From assembly GCA_964564285.1 (NCBI GenBank), contig CAZMBZ010000102.1:1-15960 (forward strand): 15,960 nucleotides of DNA, in the 5' to 3' direction. The notes below the pieces were generated by a model. That model was not told the origin of the DNA. It saw nothing but the letters and a program-made list of their open reading frames with translations, and made no database searches. The DNA comes from JAUWQU01 sp964564285. GTDB taxonomy: Bacteria > Planctomycetota > Phycisphaerae > SM23-33. Below are positions 9,139-15,960 of the stretch, piece after piece. The stretch's first letter is position 1. Every line of letters starts with the position of its first letter. Both the position numbers and the translations under genes were made by a program.

Positions 9139-10262
9139 GAACTATGAGCAGCAATCAATCTTTTCGAAGGGGCATGATTCTGAGCCTTGTTGTCCTATGC
9201 CTCCTTACCGCGCCTCTTGCCTCGCAGGACGCCGCCCCCGGCAAGAAGCCGGCAAAGGGTGCGGCGCCGGCGCCACCGCCGGTGTTGCAGGACGAAGGAC
9301 AATCGACTCTGGATGACGACGGCGCGCCGGAATTGACCGAGGCGGCCGACGTGGCCATCGAGAAGGGTTTGAAGTTTCTGCTTGCCAGTCAGAACGCTGA
9401 CGGCTCCTGGGCTGCCAAAAATGGGTCCGTCGCGATCGGCGGGACATCCCTGGGGCTGATGGCTTTCATGGTGAAGGGCCATTTCCCTGGTTTCGGGCGT
9501 TACGGCGCGGCGCTCGACCGCGCCAAGGCCTTCCTTCTCAAGCAGGCGAAGGAATCTCCCATGGGCGTCATGGGGAGCATGTACGAGCACGGACTGTTCA
9601 CGCTAGCCTTGTCCGAGATGTGGGGCATGACCGGGAACGTCGAGGACAACAAGGTAATCCAGAAGGCCCTGCAGAGATCGGTCGATGTGATTCTGCGTGC
9701 GCAGAGTCCCCTCGGCGGTTGGCGATATGCAGCCCGGCCTGACGCGGGGCAGGACACCTCGGTTACGGCAATGGTGTTCGTCTCGCTGGCGTCGGCACGG
9801 CAGGCGGGAATCCTGGTACCCACCGAGACGATCGAGAACGTTGTCAGCTATCTTCGGAACGTGGTCTGGAACGAAACGACCGGCGGCTTTGGCTACACTG
9901 GTAACGGAGGCGCGACGGTCGCCTGCACAGCCGGCGGGGCGTATGCCGCCCAGCTATGTGGGCAGCGGGACGCCGAATGGGTCCAGGCGGCCGTCCGCTG
10001 TCTCGAGAATAATCCCAAGGTGTTCAGCAGGAAGCAACTGGGGCATTTCTATTACGCCAACTACTACGCGGCCCAGGCGATGGTGCAGGCGGGCGACGAG
10101 CAGTATGCAAAGTGGTATCCGCAGATTCGTGATGCCCTCATCAGATTGCAGAAGGCTGATGGGTCCTGGCAGGAAAAGGACATCCGTTATCCCCACAAGA
10201 CCCCCATGGCGATCATCATCCTCGGGACCCCGTATCGCTTCCTCCCGATTTACCAGAGATAA
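9135..10262 (+). CDS. Secreted alpha/alpha-toroid protein (prenyltransferase/squalene-oxidase repeat family)
   Basis: The protein has 375 residues. A basic start and hydrophobic stretch (R-R-G-M-I-L-S-L-V-V-L-C-L-L, then A-P-L-A-S) form a Sec signal peptide, followed by a low-complexity A/P/K/G linker (about 35-55). The rest shows toroid repeats: Q-N-A-D-G-S-W (about 86-92), L-G-G-W-R-Y-A, D-T-S-V-T-A-M, G-G-F-G-Y-T-G, and Q-K-A-D-G-S-W (about 338-345), ending in Y-R-F-L-P-I-Y-Q-R. This matches the planctomycete 'prenyltransferase/squalene oxidase repeat' family, which shares a fold with terpene cyclases and complement thioester domains. No DxDD cyclase motif or thioester GCGEQ motif is visible, so terpene cyclase or protease-inhibitor function should not be assumed. 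It is translationally coupled to the DUF4175-like gene. A second in-frame ATG at 9144 is possible. Confidence 0.88.
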   Translation: MRTMSSNQSFRRGMILSLVVLCLLTAPLASQDAAPGKKPAKGAAPAPPPVLQDEGQSTLDDDGAPELTEAADVAIEKGLKFLLASQNADGSWAAKNGSVAIGGTSLGLMAFMVKGHFPGFGRYGAALDRAKAFLLKQAKESPMGVMGSMYEHGLFTLALSEMWGMTGNVEDNKVIQKALQRSVDVILRAQSPLGGWRYAARPDAGQDTSVTAMVFVSLASARQAGILVPTETIENVVSYLRNVVWNETTGGFGYTGNGGATVACTAGGAYAAQLCGQRDAEWVQAAVRCLENNPKVFSRKQLGHFYYANYYAAQAMVQAGDEQYAKWYPQIRDALIRLQKADGSWQEKDIRYPHKTPMAIIILGTPYRFLPIYQR

Positions 10263-10267
10263 GGTGC

Positions 10268-10993
10268 ATGAAATACCCAAGTATCCAAATGCTTACGTCC
10301 CTGGCAGTCGCAATCCTGCTCTTGACTGGATGCGGCGGCGGGGAACCGGGGAAACACCTGTTCATACTCTCCGGGCAGTCGAATATGACCGGCGGTCTTG
10401 AGGCTGGTTTTGCCCGAACCGTAGAGGACGCCTTCGGCAAGGCGAACGTCACAGTTGTACGAAACTCCAAATCTGGCCGAGGCATCCGCTTTTGGGACAA
10501 GGACTACAAGTTTCCGGACAACTACAAGTTTCCCGGCAAGGGAGCGCCCGAGGCAAAGCACTGGGATCAGCACGGCCGACTCTATGGACCGTTGATCCAG
10601 GCAGTACGAAACGCCGACAAAGAAAAATCTTATGACTCGGTGACATTCATCTGGATGCAGGGCGAGTCGGATGCCGGGCGAGCCCTGGGAGAAGTCTATG
10701 CGGACAGCTTTCTGAGGCTTGTGGAGCGACTGAAGACGGACCTGGACCGGGAAGAACTCAACTTCGTGATCGGTCGTATCAGCGACGCCCGCATGAGCGA
10801 TACGGGCTGGACGCGGGTTCGAGACGTGCAGGTGAAACTGGCTGAAGACCACGCCAATGGCGCCTGGATCGACACGGACGATCTTAATGGCGGTCAAGCA
10901 GGTGTACCCGGCGGGGCCGTACACTACCCAGCAGAGAAAGCCGGCGTGTTGGGCGAGCGATTCGCGGCCAAGGCAATAGAGTTGATCCGTTAA
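10268..10993 (+). CDS. SGNH/sialate O-acetylesterase-like lipoprotein
   Basis: The protein has 241 residues. A lipoprotein signal ends in L-L-T-G-C22, so it is probably lipidated and held at the membrane. The mature part starts with L-F-I-L-S-G-Q-S38-N-M, the nucleophile block of the SASA/CE6 carbohydrate-esterase branch of the SGNH hydrolases, and has W-M-Q-G-E-S-D-A (129-136), the third conserved block. The C-terminal histidine block is present as G-G-A-V-H219-Y, but the residue three before His, normally the catalytic Asp (DxxH), is Gly216. D202, D204 and D205 lie nearby and could compensate. The likely substrate class is an acetylated or otherwise esterified glycan; this is family inference. 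The gene starts 5 bases after the previous stop, with AAGG directly in front of it, and belongs to the same transcription unit. Confidence 0.88.
   Translation: MKYPSIQMLTSLAVAILLLTGCGGGEPGKHLFILSGQSNMTGGLEAGFARTVEDAFGKANVTVVRNSKSGRGIRFWDKDYKFPDNYKFPGKGAPEAKHWDQHGRLYGPLIQAVRNADKEKSYDSVTFIWMQGESDAGRALGEVYADSFLRLVERLKTDLDREELNFVIGRISDARMSDTGWTRVRDVQVKLAEDHANGAWIDTDDLNGGQAGVPGGAVHYPAEKAGVLGERFAAKAIELIR
10503..10533 (+). repeat. Short in-frame tandem duplication (18-base period) in the SGNH gene
   Basis: The 13-mer ACTACAAGTTTCC occurs at 10503-10515 and again at 10521-10533. The period of 18 bases keeps the frame and encodes two Y-K-F-P units. It lies between SGNH blocks I and III, where loops vary, and probably marks a small recent insertion. 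Confidence 0.7.
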
Positions 10994-11034
10994 AGATTCG
11001 CAAACGATGCAAACTGGATTCAAGGAGAATCAAA

Positions 11035-12954
11035 ATGAAAGCATATTGTAGGTCAATTGGCCTGTTGTTTGTGGTGACAGCGATCCTGACGAGCCTGTGC
11101 GGTATCGCGTCGGCTCGCGGCAAGGCGCCGGTCGTGCCGCTTACGGAGCAGGGCCAGAAACTTCAGAAACACTATGCCGACATTCTCGATTCGCTGCGGG
11201 AAGAGATTACGGCGTCTCTGCCTTCAGTCGACAAGCAGAAGAAGGCGGCGTTCCTGGACGCCCGCGCCAAGCTGGGCGGCCTGAAGGCCCCGGGCGAGAA
11301 TGCGACCCCGGCTGCCGTAACGAGGTACAAGGCGGCCAGTGCCCAGGCCGAGGCGAACGCGTTGCAGGCCGCACGAGCGGTCCTGGCGGGTCTCGATGGC
11401 CTGCTGGCAAGCGACAAGCTGGATTCCAAGTTGATGGCTACCGCGATCATCAGGCACGGCACGCCGCGCGGCCTGGCTGAGTTTGCCCAGCAGGGCGAGC
11501 AAGAGAAGGCCCTGCTCGACAAGCTGTTCGCCGGTGAAGCGCTGATGAAGCAGATCCTCATCTCCGGCGGCGCCAATGGCGGCGAGTACGGCGAGGCGAT
11601 GCAGGTCTATGCCGCCATACAGACCGCGAGTGAGCGTGCCCGCGAGAGGGGGAGCGTCTTCCAACGCCTGGCATTGGGGACGGCTCTCCATCAGCCATGG
11701 CTGGCAGGCAAGGAGACCGGCGGAGTCTATGGGATCGTCTACGCCGATCACCAAGCCCCGGACGGCCAGGTTGCGCGCTATCTGCATTTTGAAAAAGCCC
11801 ATCTGGGCGGTGAACTGGACCCTGCCTTCAAGGACATGAACGCCTGGGAATGCCGCTTCATCACCAACGACCCCTATACCGATGAGGAACTTGGCTGGGT
11901 GCGGGAGATGATGCGTAATTACCGTCCGGATCACATTACGAACCCAGACTACAAGTGGCGTTATACTCGGATTGTAAAGAGCGATGTCCCGTATGCGAGT
12001 CCCGTCTGGGACCCGGAACGCGGCACAAAGACCCAACAGATGATCGCCGGCGGCGGAAAATGTGGCCCGCGTGCCTTCTTCGGACGCTTTGTGACGCGTG
12101 CGTTCGGCATCCCGGCCAGACGCTCGACGCAGAGAGGGCACGCGGCAATGAACCACTGGACCCCGGACGGTTGGGTCGTGTGTTTCGGAGGCTGGTGGTC
12201 ATTCAACTGGTGTGGGCCGTGGGGAGGATTGGACTTCCTGCTGGATTCGCAGGCACGGGAGCATCCGAAGGAGTACATGAAGGTTCTCAGGGCGCAGTGG
12301 ATCGGCGATGCTCTCGGCGAGGCCGATGTGAGCATCCGGAACTACGGCGCGGGCGGCGGATTCTGGGACGGTTTGGCATTCTACAAGAAGCGGGCAGTAG
12401 TAGATGAAGCCAAGACTGCTGAACTCGGAAAAGAACTGGTGGGTCTCAGCGCGGAAGAAAGCAGGCTGCTCGGGGAGTCCGACAAGATACTCGGCGACAA
12501 GAAGGGCGAGGCAATCAATATCCCCGAAAAGGACAGAACGATCATCGTGGGCAAAGATGGCGTGATCACAATCCCGGCCGCGGCATGCTTCAAACCCACA
12601 AACAACACCGACAAGATTGCATTCATGGCCAGCTCGGGCGGCGGGACGCAGGTCCACTACGCCCGGCTCGGTAAACGCCCCGAGCTGCTCAGGTACACCG
12701 TTGAGCTGCCCGCGGCTGGGAAGTACGAGTTGACAGCCCGCGTGGCGACGGTGTCGGTGAAGCAGCAAGCCATTTTCAGGTTGAACAGGCGGACGCTCAT
12801 CAATTTGCCGCTGCCCTACACGAAGGGCATGTGGGCCAAGACCAAGAGCCAGATGGTTGCGATGTTCAAAGGGAAGAACACTTTCGGCATCACATGCAGG
12901 GTGCCGAACCGCGGTGTGAGCATCAAGGAGTTAACGCTGACGCCCGTGCGGTAG
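11035..12954 (+). CDS. Secreted transglutaminase-like protein with C-terminal carbohydrate-binding-like domain
   Basis: The protein has 639 residues. AAGGAGA at 11022-11028 sits 6 bases before ATG. A signal peptide (about 1-27, ending A-S-A) is followed by an Ala-rich helical region (about 35-200). The core carries G-G-G-K-C343-G-P-R-A and F-G-I-P-A-R, then G-H369-A-A-M-N-H374-W-T-P-D-G-W-V-V. These are the Cys and His blocks of the transglutaminase/papain-like superfamily, with the usual G-I-P-A-R strand between them. The acidic triad residue, normally just after W-V-x-V, is not obvious: the sequence reads W-V-V-C-F-G-G. Residues about 499-639 look like a beta-sandwich of the CBM6/CBM35 type (A-G-K-Y-E-L-T-A-R-V, then V-S-I-K-E-L-T-L at the end). 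It may act on or bind cell-wall or surface glycan-linked peptides as protease, amidase or cross-linker; the reaction is unknown. It lies 41 bases after the esterase gene. Confidence 0.85.
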   Translation: MKAYCRSIGLLFVVTAILTSLCGIASARGKAPVVPLTEQGQKLQKHYADILDSLREEITASLPSVDKQKKAAFLDARAKLGGLKAPGENATPAAVTRYKAASAQAEANALQAARAVLAGLDGLLASDKLDSKLMATAIIRHGTPRGLAEFAQQGEQEKALLDKLFAGEALMKQILISGGANGGEYGEAMQVYAAIQTASERARERGSVFQRLALGTALHQPWLAGKETGGVYGIVYADHQAPDGQVARYLHFEKAHLGGELDPAFKDMNAWECRFITNDPYTDEELGWVREMMRNYRPDHITNPDYKWRYTRIVKSDVPYASPVWDPERGTKTQQMIAGGGKCGPRAFFGRFVTRAFGIPARRSTQRGHAAMNHWTPDGWVVCFGGWWSFNWCGPWGGLDFLLDSQAREHPKEYMKVLRAQWIGDALGEADVSIRNYGAGGGFWDGLAFYKKRAVVDEAKTAELGKELVGLSAEESRLLGESDKILGDKKGEAINIPEKDRTIIVGKDGVITIPAAACFKPTNNTDKIAFMASSGGGTQVHYARLGKRPELLRYTVELPAAGKYELTARVATVSVKQQAIFRLNRRTLINLPLPYTKGMWAKTKSQMVAMFKGKNTFGITCRVPNRGVSIKELTLTPVR

Positions 12955-12991
12955 GTTCCCAAGCCCCGGCAAGCGCAAGCGAATCGTTACG

Positions 12992-12996
12992 AAAGG
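12992..12996 (+). promoter_or_regulatory. Ribosome binding site setting the start of the last gene
   Basis: AAAGG lies 8 bases before ATG 13005. The same frame is open upstream to an ATG at 12831 inside the transglutaminase-like gene. A start at 13005 gives a proper signal peptide, while the longer version would bury it behind 58 residues of out-of-frame shadow sequence. Confidence 0.6.
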
Positions 12997-13004
12997 TTGG
13001 TAAG

Positions 13005-15719
13005 ATGAAACCGCGACACTATGGAGCGTCGGCCGGGGTGTTGTTAGCCGCGGTATGCGTATGGAACGTGTCCGTTACCGCGCAGGAAACGCCTCATGTG
13101 CGTGCAGCGGCTCAGCAGGGGTCCGAAGCGCCGAAACCCGCCGCGGGAATACCCGAGAGTAAGATCGACGCCCTGGCCGCCGGGCTGGCTGGGAAGGGGC
13201 AAGTGGCCTCGAAGGCCAGGAGGCGGCGAGCCGTCAAGAAGATGATCCGCGAGGGCGAATCGCTCCTGAAGGCCTATCCTGCAGCGCCCAATCGGCACCA
13301 TGTTCTGGGGGTCCTGCTCCGAGCCTGGCAGGAGGTATACGGCTTGGACAAATCGGCCGAGAACCGCGAGGCCCTTCTCCAAACGTGCCGCCAATTGGCC
13401 CAGGCCCCCGACGAGTATGCAGGCGTTCGTCTCGATGCCGATCTGTTACTTTCACAGACCGCCCTTGCGCGCCAGGGCGCTACACCGATAGAGCGTACGG
13501 GGGCCCTCAGGGCGTTGATCCTCCGTTACCGCAACACCACGGCAGAAGTCAAAATCCTCAAGATCGCCACGTTGATGGCCCTGGAACTCGGGGACGTCGA
13601 TCTGGTCACGGATATCCGCCATGCCATGGCTGAACGCTTCGCCGGGGACCTGGACTTGATCACTTTCCAACGGGATAAGCTGGGGGGGCAAGTGTTCGGC
13701 GCACCGTTCTGCGGGATCTACACCCGCTCCGACGACACGGTGCTCCGCTTCCCGATGGATTGTCTGGGCCAACCGACATTGCTCTATTTCTGGTCCAAGG
13801 AGACCGGTCAAGACGACCTTGAGCAACTCGCCGCCGCCTGGAAGGCGGCAAAGGACGAGGTCACAGGGCGAATTCGAATCGTCAGCCTCAACCTGAACGA
13901 ACTGCCCGATGCCGGGGAGAAGATCCTGCGCGGGCTGGGCGTAGACTGGCTGGCAATGCGGCTTTCCGGCGGCAGGAAAAGCCCGGTCTATCGCGCCTAT
14001 GCAAGGACGGATCCCCGCATCGTCATCGTCAGCGGGACCGGCTATGCCGCACTGGTCATGGCTGGGAACCGGGGGGGGCGTAATCGGGACTATTCTCGTA
14101 CGTTTGGAAGCTTGCTGGCGAGGAGTTGGAGCAAACCCCGTTATCTCAGCCAATTGCAGTCGCTGTTCGTAGGTGAATTCCTCATCGTTCATCCGTACGA
14201 GCCCTTTGACGCCGCCTGCCCGTTCGAATTGCAAGCGACCGCAGGAGGTGAAGCAGGGACGAAGGCCGGCGCCAAACTGAGTCGAACGGCCGCATCCGTT
14301 CCCGAGCAGGAACTCCGCGCTATCCAGGCCTGTTTCCCTGCGCCGCCGGGCCGATACCGCCTGACGTACAAACAGGCGTTGGCGAATTACCAGAAGGCCG
14401 AAACACTGTGCCGCGCTACCATCGAACGATGCCCGGCGGCTCCAGACCTCTGGATCGTACATAATCGCAGGATCATCGCCTTGCTGGGTATGTGGAAGCT
14501 GGCTTCGGAACCCAAATACCTTGAACACGCCGTGCAAGCGGCAAAGGCATCGCTTGCGCTGAATCCGCCCCCGGGCGCCCGGATCGTGCCCCGGTTCTGC
14601 CTTGCCAAAGACGCGATGCGCCGCAAGGATGCAAATCCCAAAGCGGTGCTCGGCGCCTTCCTGGCCGCGGCCGGCGCCAAACGGGCGCCGGGTCCGGCCT
14701 TTGCGGCGGCGGCCGTCCTTGCGCTGGACGCCGGCGATCGCCTGCTGTATGCCCACTACCGCCGGGTGATTCTGGATCAACACACCGAGAACCCCATGAT
14801 GTGGACGTTCGTTTCATTTCTGCTCGACCGGCACCATCGCTACGAGTTGTTCAGGGCTCCCTACAGTGCCGGTTGGTCATTTGGCCGGCGCTGGGCGCGA
14901 TACATCGCCAGTGGTAAACCCCAAGACGCCAAGCGTCTCTTGCGGATTGATCTCAAGACCCTCGACGGCAATACGTTCCGTATTCCGCGGGATACGGCCG
15001 GTAAATGGACGGCTATCCTCTTTTCACCTCCCTGGAAAGAAGGCGCCGCATTTGGCCAGCAACGCTTCCTTAATGGTCTGTACAAGTTGGCAGAGAAACG
15101 CGGCTTGGACGATATCAGCATCGTCCTTGCCGTTCTCAGCGATGATGCCGGCCGGGTCCGCGCACTTACAAACGGGAAACCGTTGGGTTGTCAAACGGTC
15201 ATCGTTCCAAATGGCATGCGGAATCCACTCGTGCATCGACTCGGAATTCTCGCTGCTGATACGTACCCGAACATTGCAATTCTCCGTCCGGACGGCAGCA
15301 TCGCGGCGGCGCTGTCGGGGTTGGCAACGCAGGGAAGACTGCCGTGGAACTTCGTCCAGAACGTCATCGAATGGCAGGACGAGAAGGCCGTCGACGAGGC
15401 GATCGGGAGCGGCGACATCGAAGAGGCCAAGCGCCTCGCATTCAAGCTGGCCCCGCTCAAAGAGCTGGCCCCGCTTGTTGCCAAAAAACGCGTCAAGAAG
15501 CGTGGTGACGAGATCAGCCTGCCTCATCTGCGAAGCAGGGCTAAGGTCTATATGGCGATGAAAGACTGGAAAGCGGCCCTGGCTGACGTCGAGGAACTCG
15601 CCGCCAGACAAAGGCGATCGGACGCCGGATTGGCCGTCAGGAGTCCTGAGTTGGCGGAAGCCTTGCGTTTGAGGGCTGCTATTCTTCATGCCCTCGGACA
15701 GCCGGAAGGGGGCAAATAG
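13005..15719 (+). CDS. Secreted helical-repeat protein with two cysteine-less redoxin-like domains
   Basis: From ATG 13005 the protein has 904 residues. The signal peptide ends near V-T-A-Q (about residue 27). Residues about 40-220 are helical and TPR-like (L-L-K-A-Y-P-A-A-P-N-R-H-H-V-L-G-V-L-L). A thioredoxin/redoxin-like domain follows (about 230-390), with L-L-Y-F262-W-S-K-E-T where a redoxin would carry F-W-A-x-W-C-x-x-C. A second helical region (about 440-620) leads to another such domain (about 645-790): D-L-K-T-L-D-G-N-T-F, then A-I-L-F673-S-P-P-W-K-E-G and P-N-I-A-I-L-R-P-D-G. Both lack the CxxC motif, so thiol exchange is unlikely and a structural or binding role is inferred. The C-terminus is again TPR-like. 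G-tracts of 7 and 8 bases lie at 13682-13688 and 14071-14078; the frame is intact. It starts 50 bases after the previous gene and appears to close the operon. Confidence 0.82.
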   Translation: MKPRHYGASAGVLLAAVCVWNVSVTAQETPHVRAAAQQGSEAPKPAAGIPESKIDALAAGLAGKGQVASKARRRRAVKKMIREGESLLKAYPAAPNRHHVLGVLLRAWQEVYGLDKSAENREALLQTCRQLAQAPDEYAGVRLDADLLLSQTALARQGATPIERTGALRALILRYRNTTAEVKILKIATLMALELGDVDLVTDIRHAMAERFAGDLDLITFQRDKLGGQVFGAPFCGIYTRSDDTVLRFPMDCLGQPTLLYFWSKETGQDDLEQLAAAWKAAKDEVTGRIRIVSLNLNELPDAGEKILRGLGVDWLAMRLSGGRKSPVYRAYARTDPRIVIVSGTGYAALVMAGNRGGRNRDYSRTFGSLLARSWSKPRYLSQLQSLFVGEFLIVHPYEPFDAACPFELQATAGGEAGTKAGAKLSRTAASVPEQELRAIQACFPAPPGRYRLTYKQALANYQKAETLCRATIERCPAAPDLWIVHNRRIIALLGMWKLASEPKYLEHAVQAAKASLALNPPPGARIVPRFCLAKDAMRRKDANPKAVLGAFLAAAGAKRAPGPAFAAAAVLALDAGDRLLYAHYRRVILDQHTENPMMWTFVSFLLDRHHRYELFRAPYSAGWSFGRRWARYIASGKPQDAKRLLRIDLKTLDGNTFRIPRDTAGKWTAILFSPPWKEGAAFGQQRFLNGLYKLAEKRGLDDISIVLAVLSDDAGRVRALTNGKPLGCQTVIVPNGMRNPLVHRLGILAADTYPNIAILRPDGSIAAALSGLATQGRLPWNFVQNVIEWQDEKAVDEAIGSGDIEEAKRLAFKLAPLKELAPLVAKKRVKKRGDEISLPHLRSRAKVYMAMKDWKAALADVEELAARQRRSDAGLAVRSPELAEALRLRAAILHALGQPEGGK

Positions 15720-15960
15720 GCCCGGCGGATCGCGGAGAAGTGGGGACAGCAGGCCAGAGGCGACTTGTAAAGTACGTGGACTGTCAGAAATCTCACGAAA
15801 ACAAAAAGCATGGAGAATAGGACATCATTCCGTATGGTCCCCAAACTTGACCGGCCCTGTGGGCCATGCTTGCCAGATGAACTCTGGGCGCAACGGCTTG
15901 ATCTGTGGTAACACTTCACCCATCTGCAACGATTGCTTCGGGCATCGCCGGTAGTGTGCC
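15720..15960. other. Non-coding tail after the operon
   Basis: No convincing gene is seen here. Short open frames on both strands lack ribosome sites, overlap the end of the preceding gene, and have unlikely composition. Base composition falls toward A/T around 15766-15830, unlike the coding region. The stretch contains an imperfect inverted repeat (separate entry) and a small GGCCC-TGT-GGGCC hairpin at 15853-15865 without a following T-run. Confidence 0.6.
15738..15848. repeat. Imperfect inverted repeat with GGGGAC arms, possible small mobile-element remnant
   Basis: The left arm AAGTGGGGAC (15738-15747) and the reverse complement of the right arm (15837-15848, AAGTTTGGGGAC) match apart from two extra T. 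They enclose 89 bases of more A/T-rich sequence with no gene. The arms recall GGGGACA-type dispersed repeats sometimes found near REP-associated (Y1) transposases; that resemblance is from memory and not verified. Chance is possible given the short arms. Confidence 0.3.

Noticed and set aside
9135..10262. Squalene-hopene cyclase
   Set aside because: The protein is secreted, about half the usual cyclase length, and lacks the DxDD motif.
11224..12156. Minus-strand open frame of 310 codons opposite the transglutaminase-like gene
   Set aside because: Lies opposite the catalytic core of the real gene and shows no domain of its own.
12831..13004. Upstream extension of the last gene to ATG 12831
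   Set aside because: Overlaps the previous gene by 124 bases, has no fitting ribosome site, and would hide the signal peptide that begins at 13005.
13452..14783. Minus-strand open frame of 443 codons opposite the redoxin-like gene
   Set aside because: Same antisense-shadow composition; the plus-strand frame has a signal peptide and domain patterns.
15853..15865. GGCCC-TGT-GGGCC hairpin as intrinsic terminator
   Set aside because: The stem is only 5 base pairs and no T-run follows; it also lies 134 bases after the last stop.
15686..15919. Minus-strand open frame of 77 codons in the tail region
   Set aside because: Overlaps the 3' end of the last gene, runs through the inverted repeat, and has no recognisable domain apart from a short hydrophobic stretch.
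15688..15954. Plus-strand open frame of 88 codons across the end of the operon
   Set aside because: Begins inside the preceding gene in another frame, has no ribosome site and no family-like sequence.

Overview
The window is one continuous block of plus-strand genes, about 98% coding, with high GC and very short or overlapping gene junctions. It reads as part of a chromosomal operon from a Planctomycetota-like bacterium. That assignment is inferred from protein architecture: BatA/VWA proteins with glutamine-amidotransferase-like domains, a DUF4175-like giant, a 'prenyltransferase/squalene oxidase repeat' protein ending in the typical Y-R-[YF]-L-P-I segment, and a redoxin-like TPR protein. No rRNA, tRNA, CRISPR array, transposase gene or origin was seen.

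Layout. Bases 3-140 hold the last 45 codons of a gene that is probably the DUF58 partner of a MoxR/Bat operon; it overlaps the next start by ATGA. Then come a BatA-type membrane protein with VWA (137-2314), a second membrane VWA protein with a glutamine-amidotransferase-like fold (2315-4702), and a very large DUF4175-like membrane/coiled-coil protein (start probably GTG 4699, end 9138). These are followed by four exported proteins: a secreted alpha/alpha-toroid protein (9135-10262), an SGNH-type esterase-like lipoprotein (10268-10993), a secreted transglutaminase-like protein with a carbohydrate-binding-like C-terminus (11035-12954), and a secreted protein with two cysteine-less redoxin-like domains (13005-15719). 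The last 241 bases (15720-15960) hold no convincing gene but contain an imperfect inverted repeat.

How the parts may work together. The first four genes match the core MoxR-DUF58-BatA-VWA gene order; the MoxR ATPase itself would lie to the left, outside the window. Those modules are generally thought to act as envelope-associated chaperone/metal-chelation-like machines, but their substrates in planctomycetes are not established. The tight coupling to four exported proteins suggests that these are clients or partners of the membrane machine. Three of the four look like enzymes or binding folds whose usual catalytic signature is partly missing: no redox cysteines, no DxxH aspartate in the SGNH protein, and no obvious third triad residue in the transglutaminase-like protein. 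This is the most interesting pattern in the window and is an inference from motif reading only.
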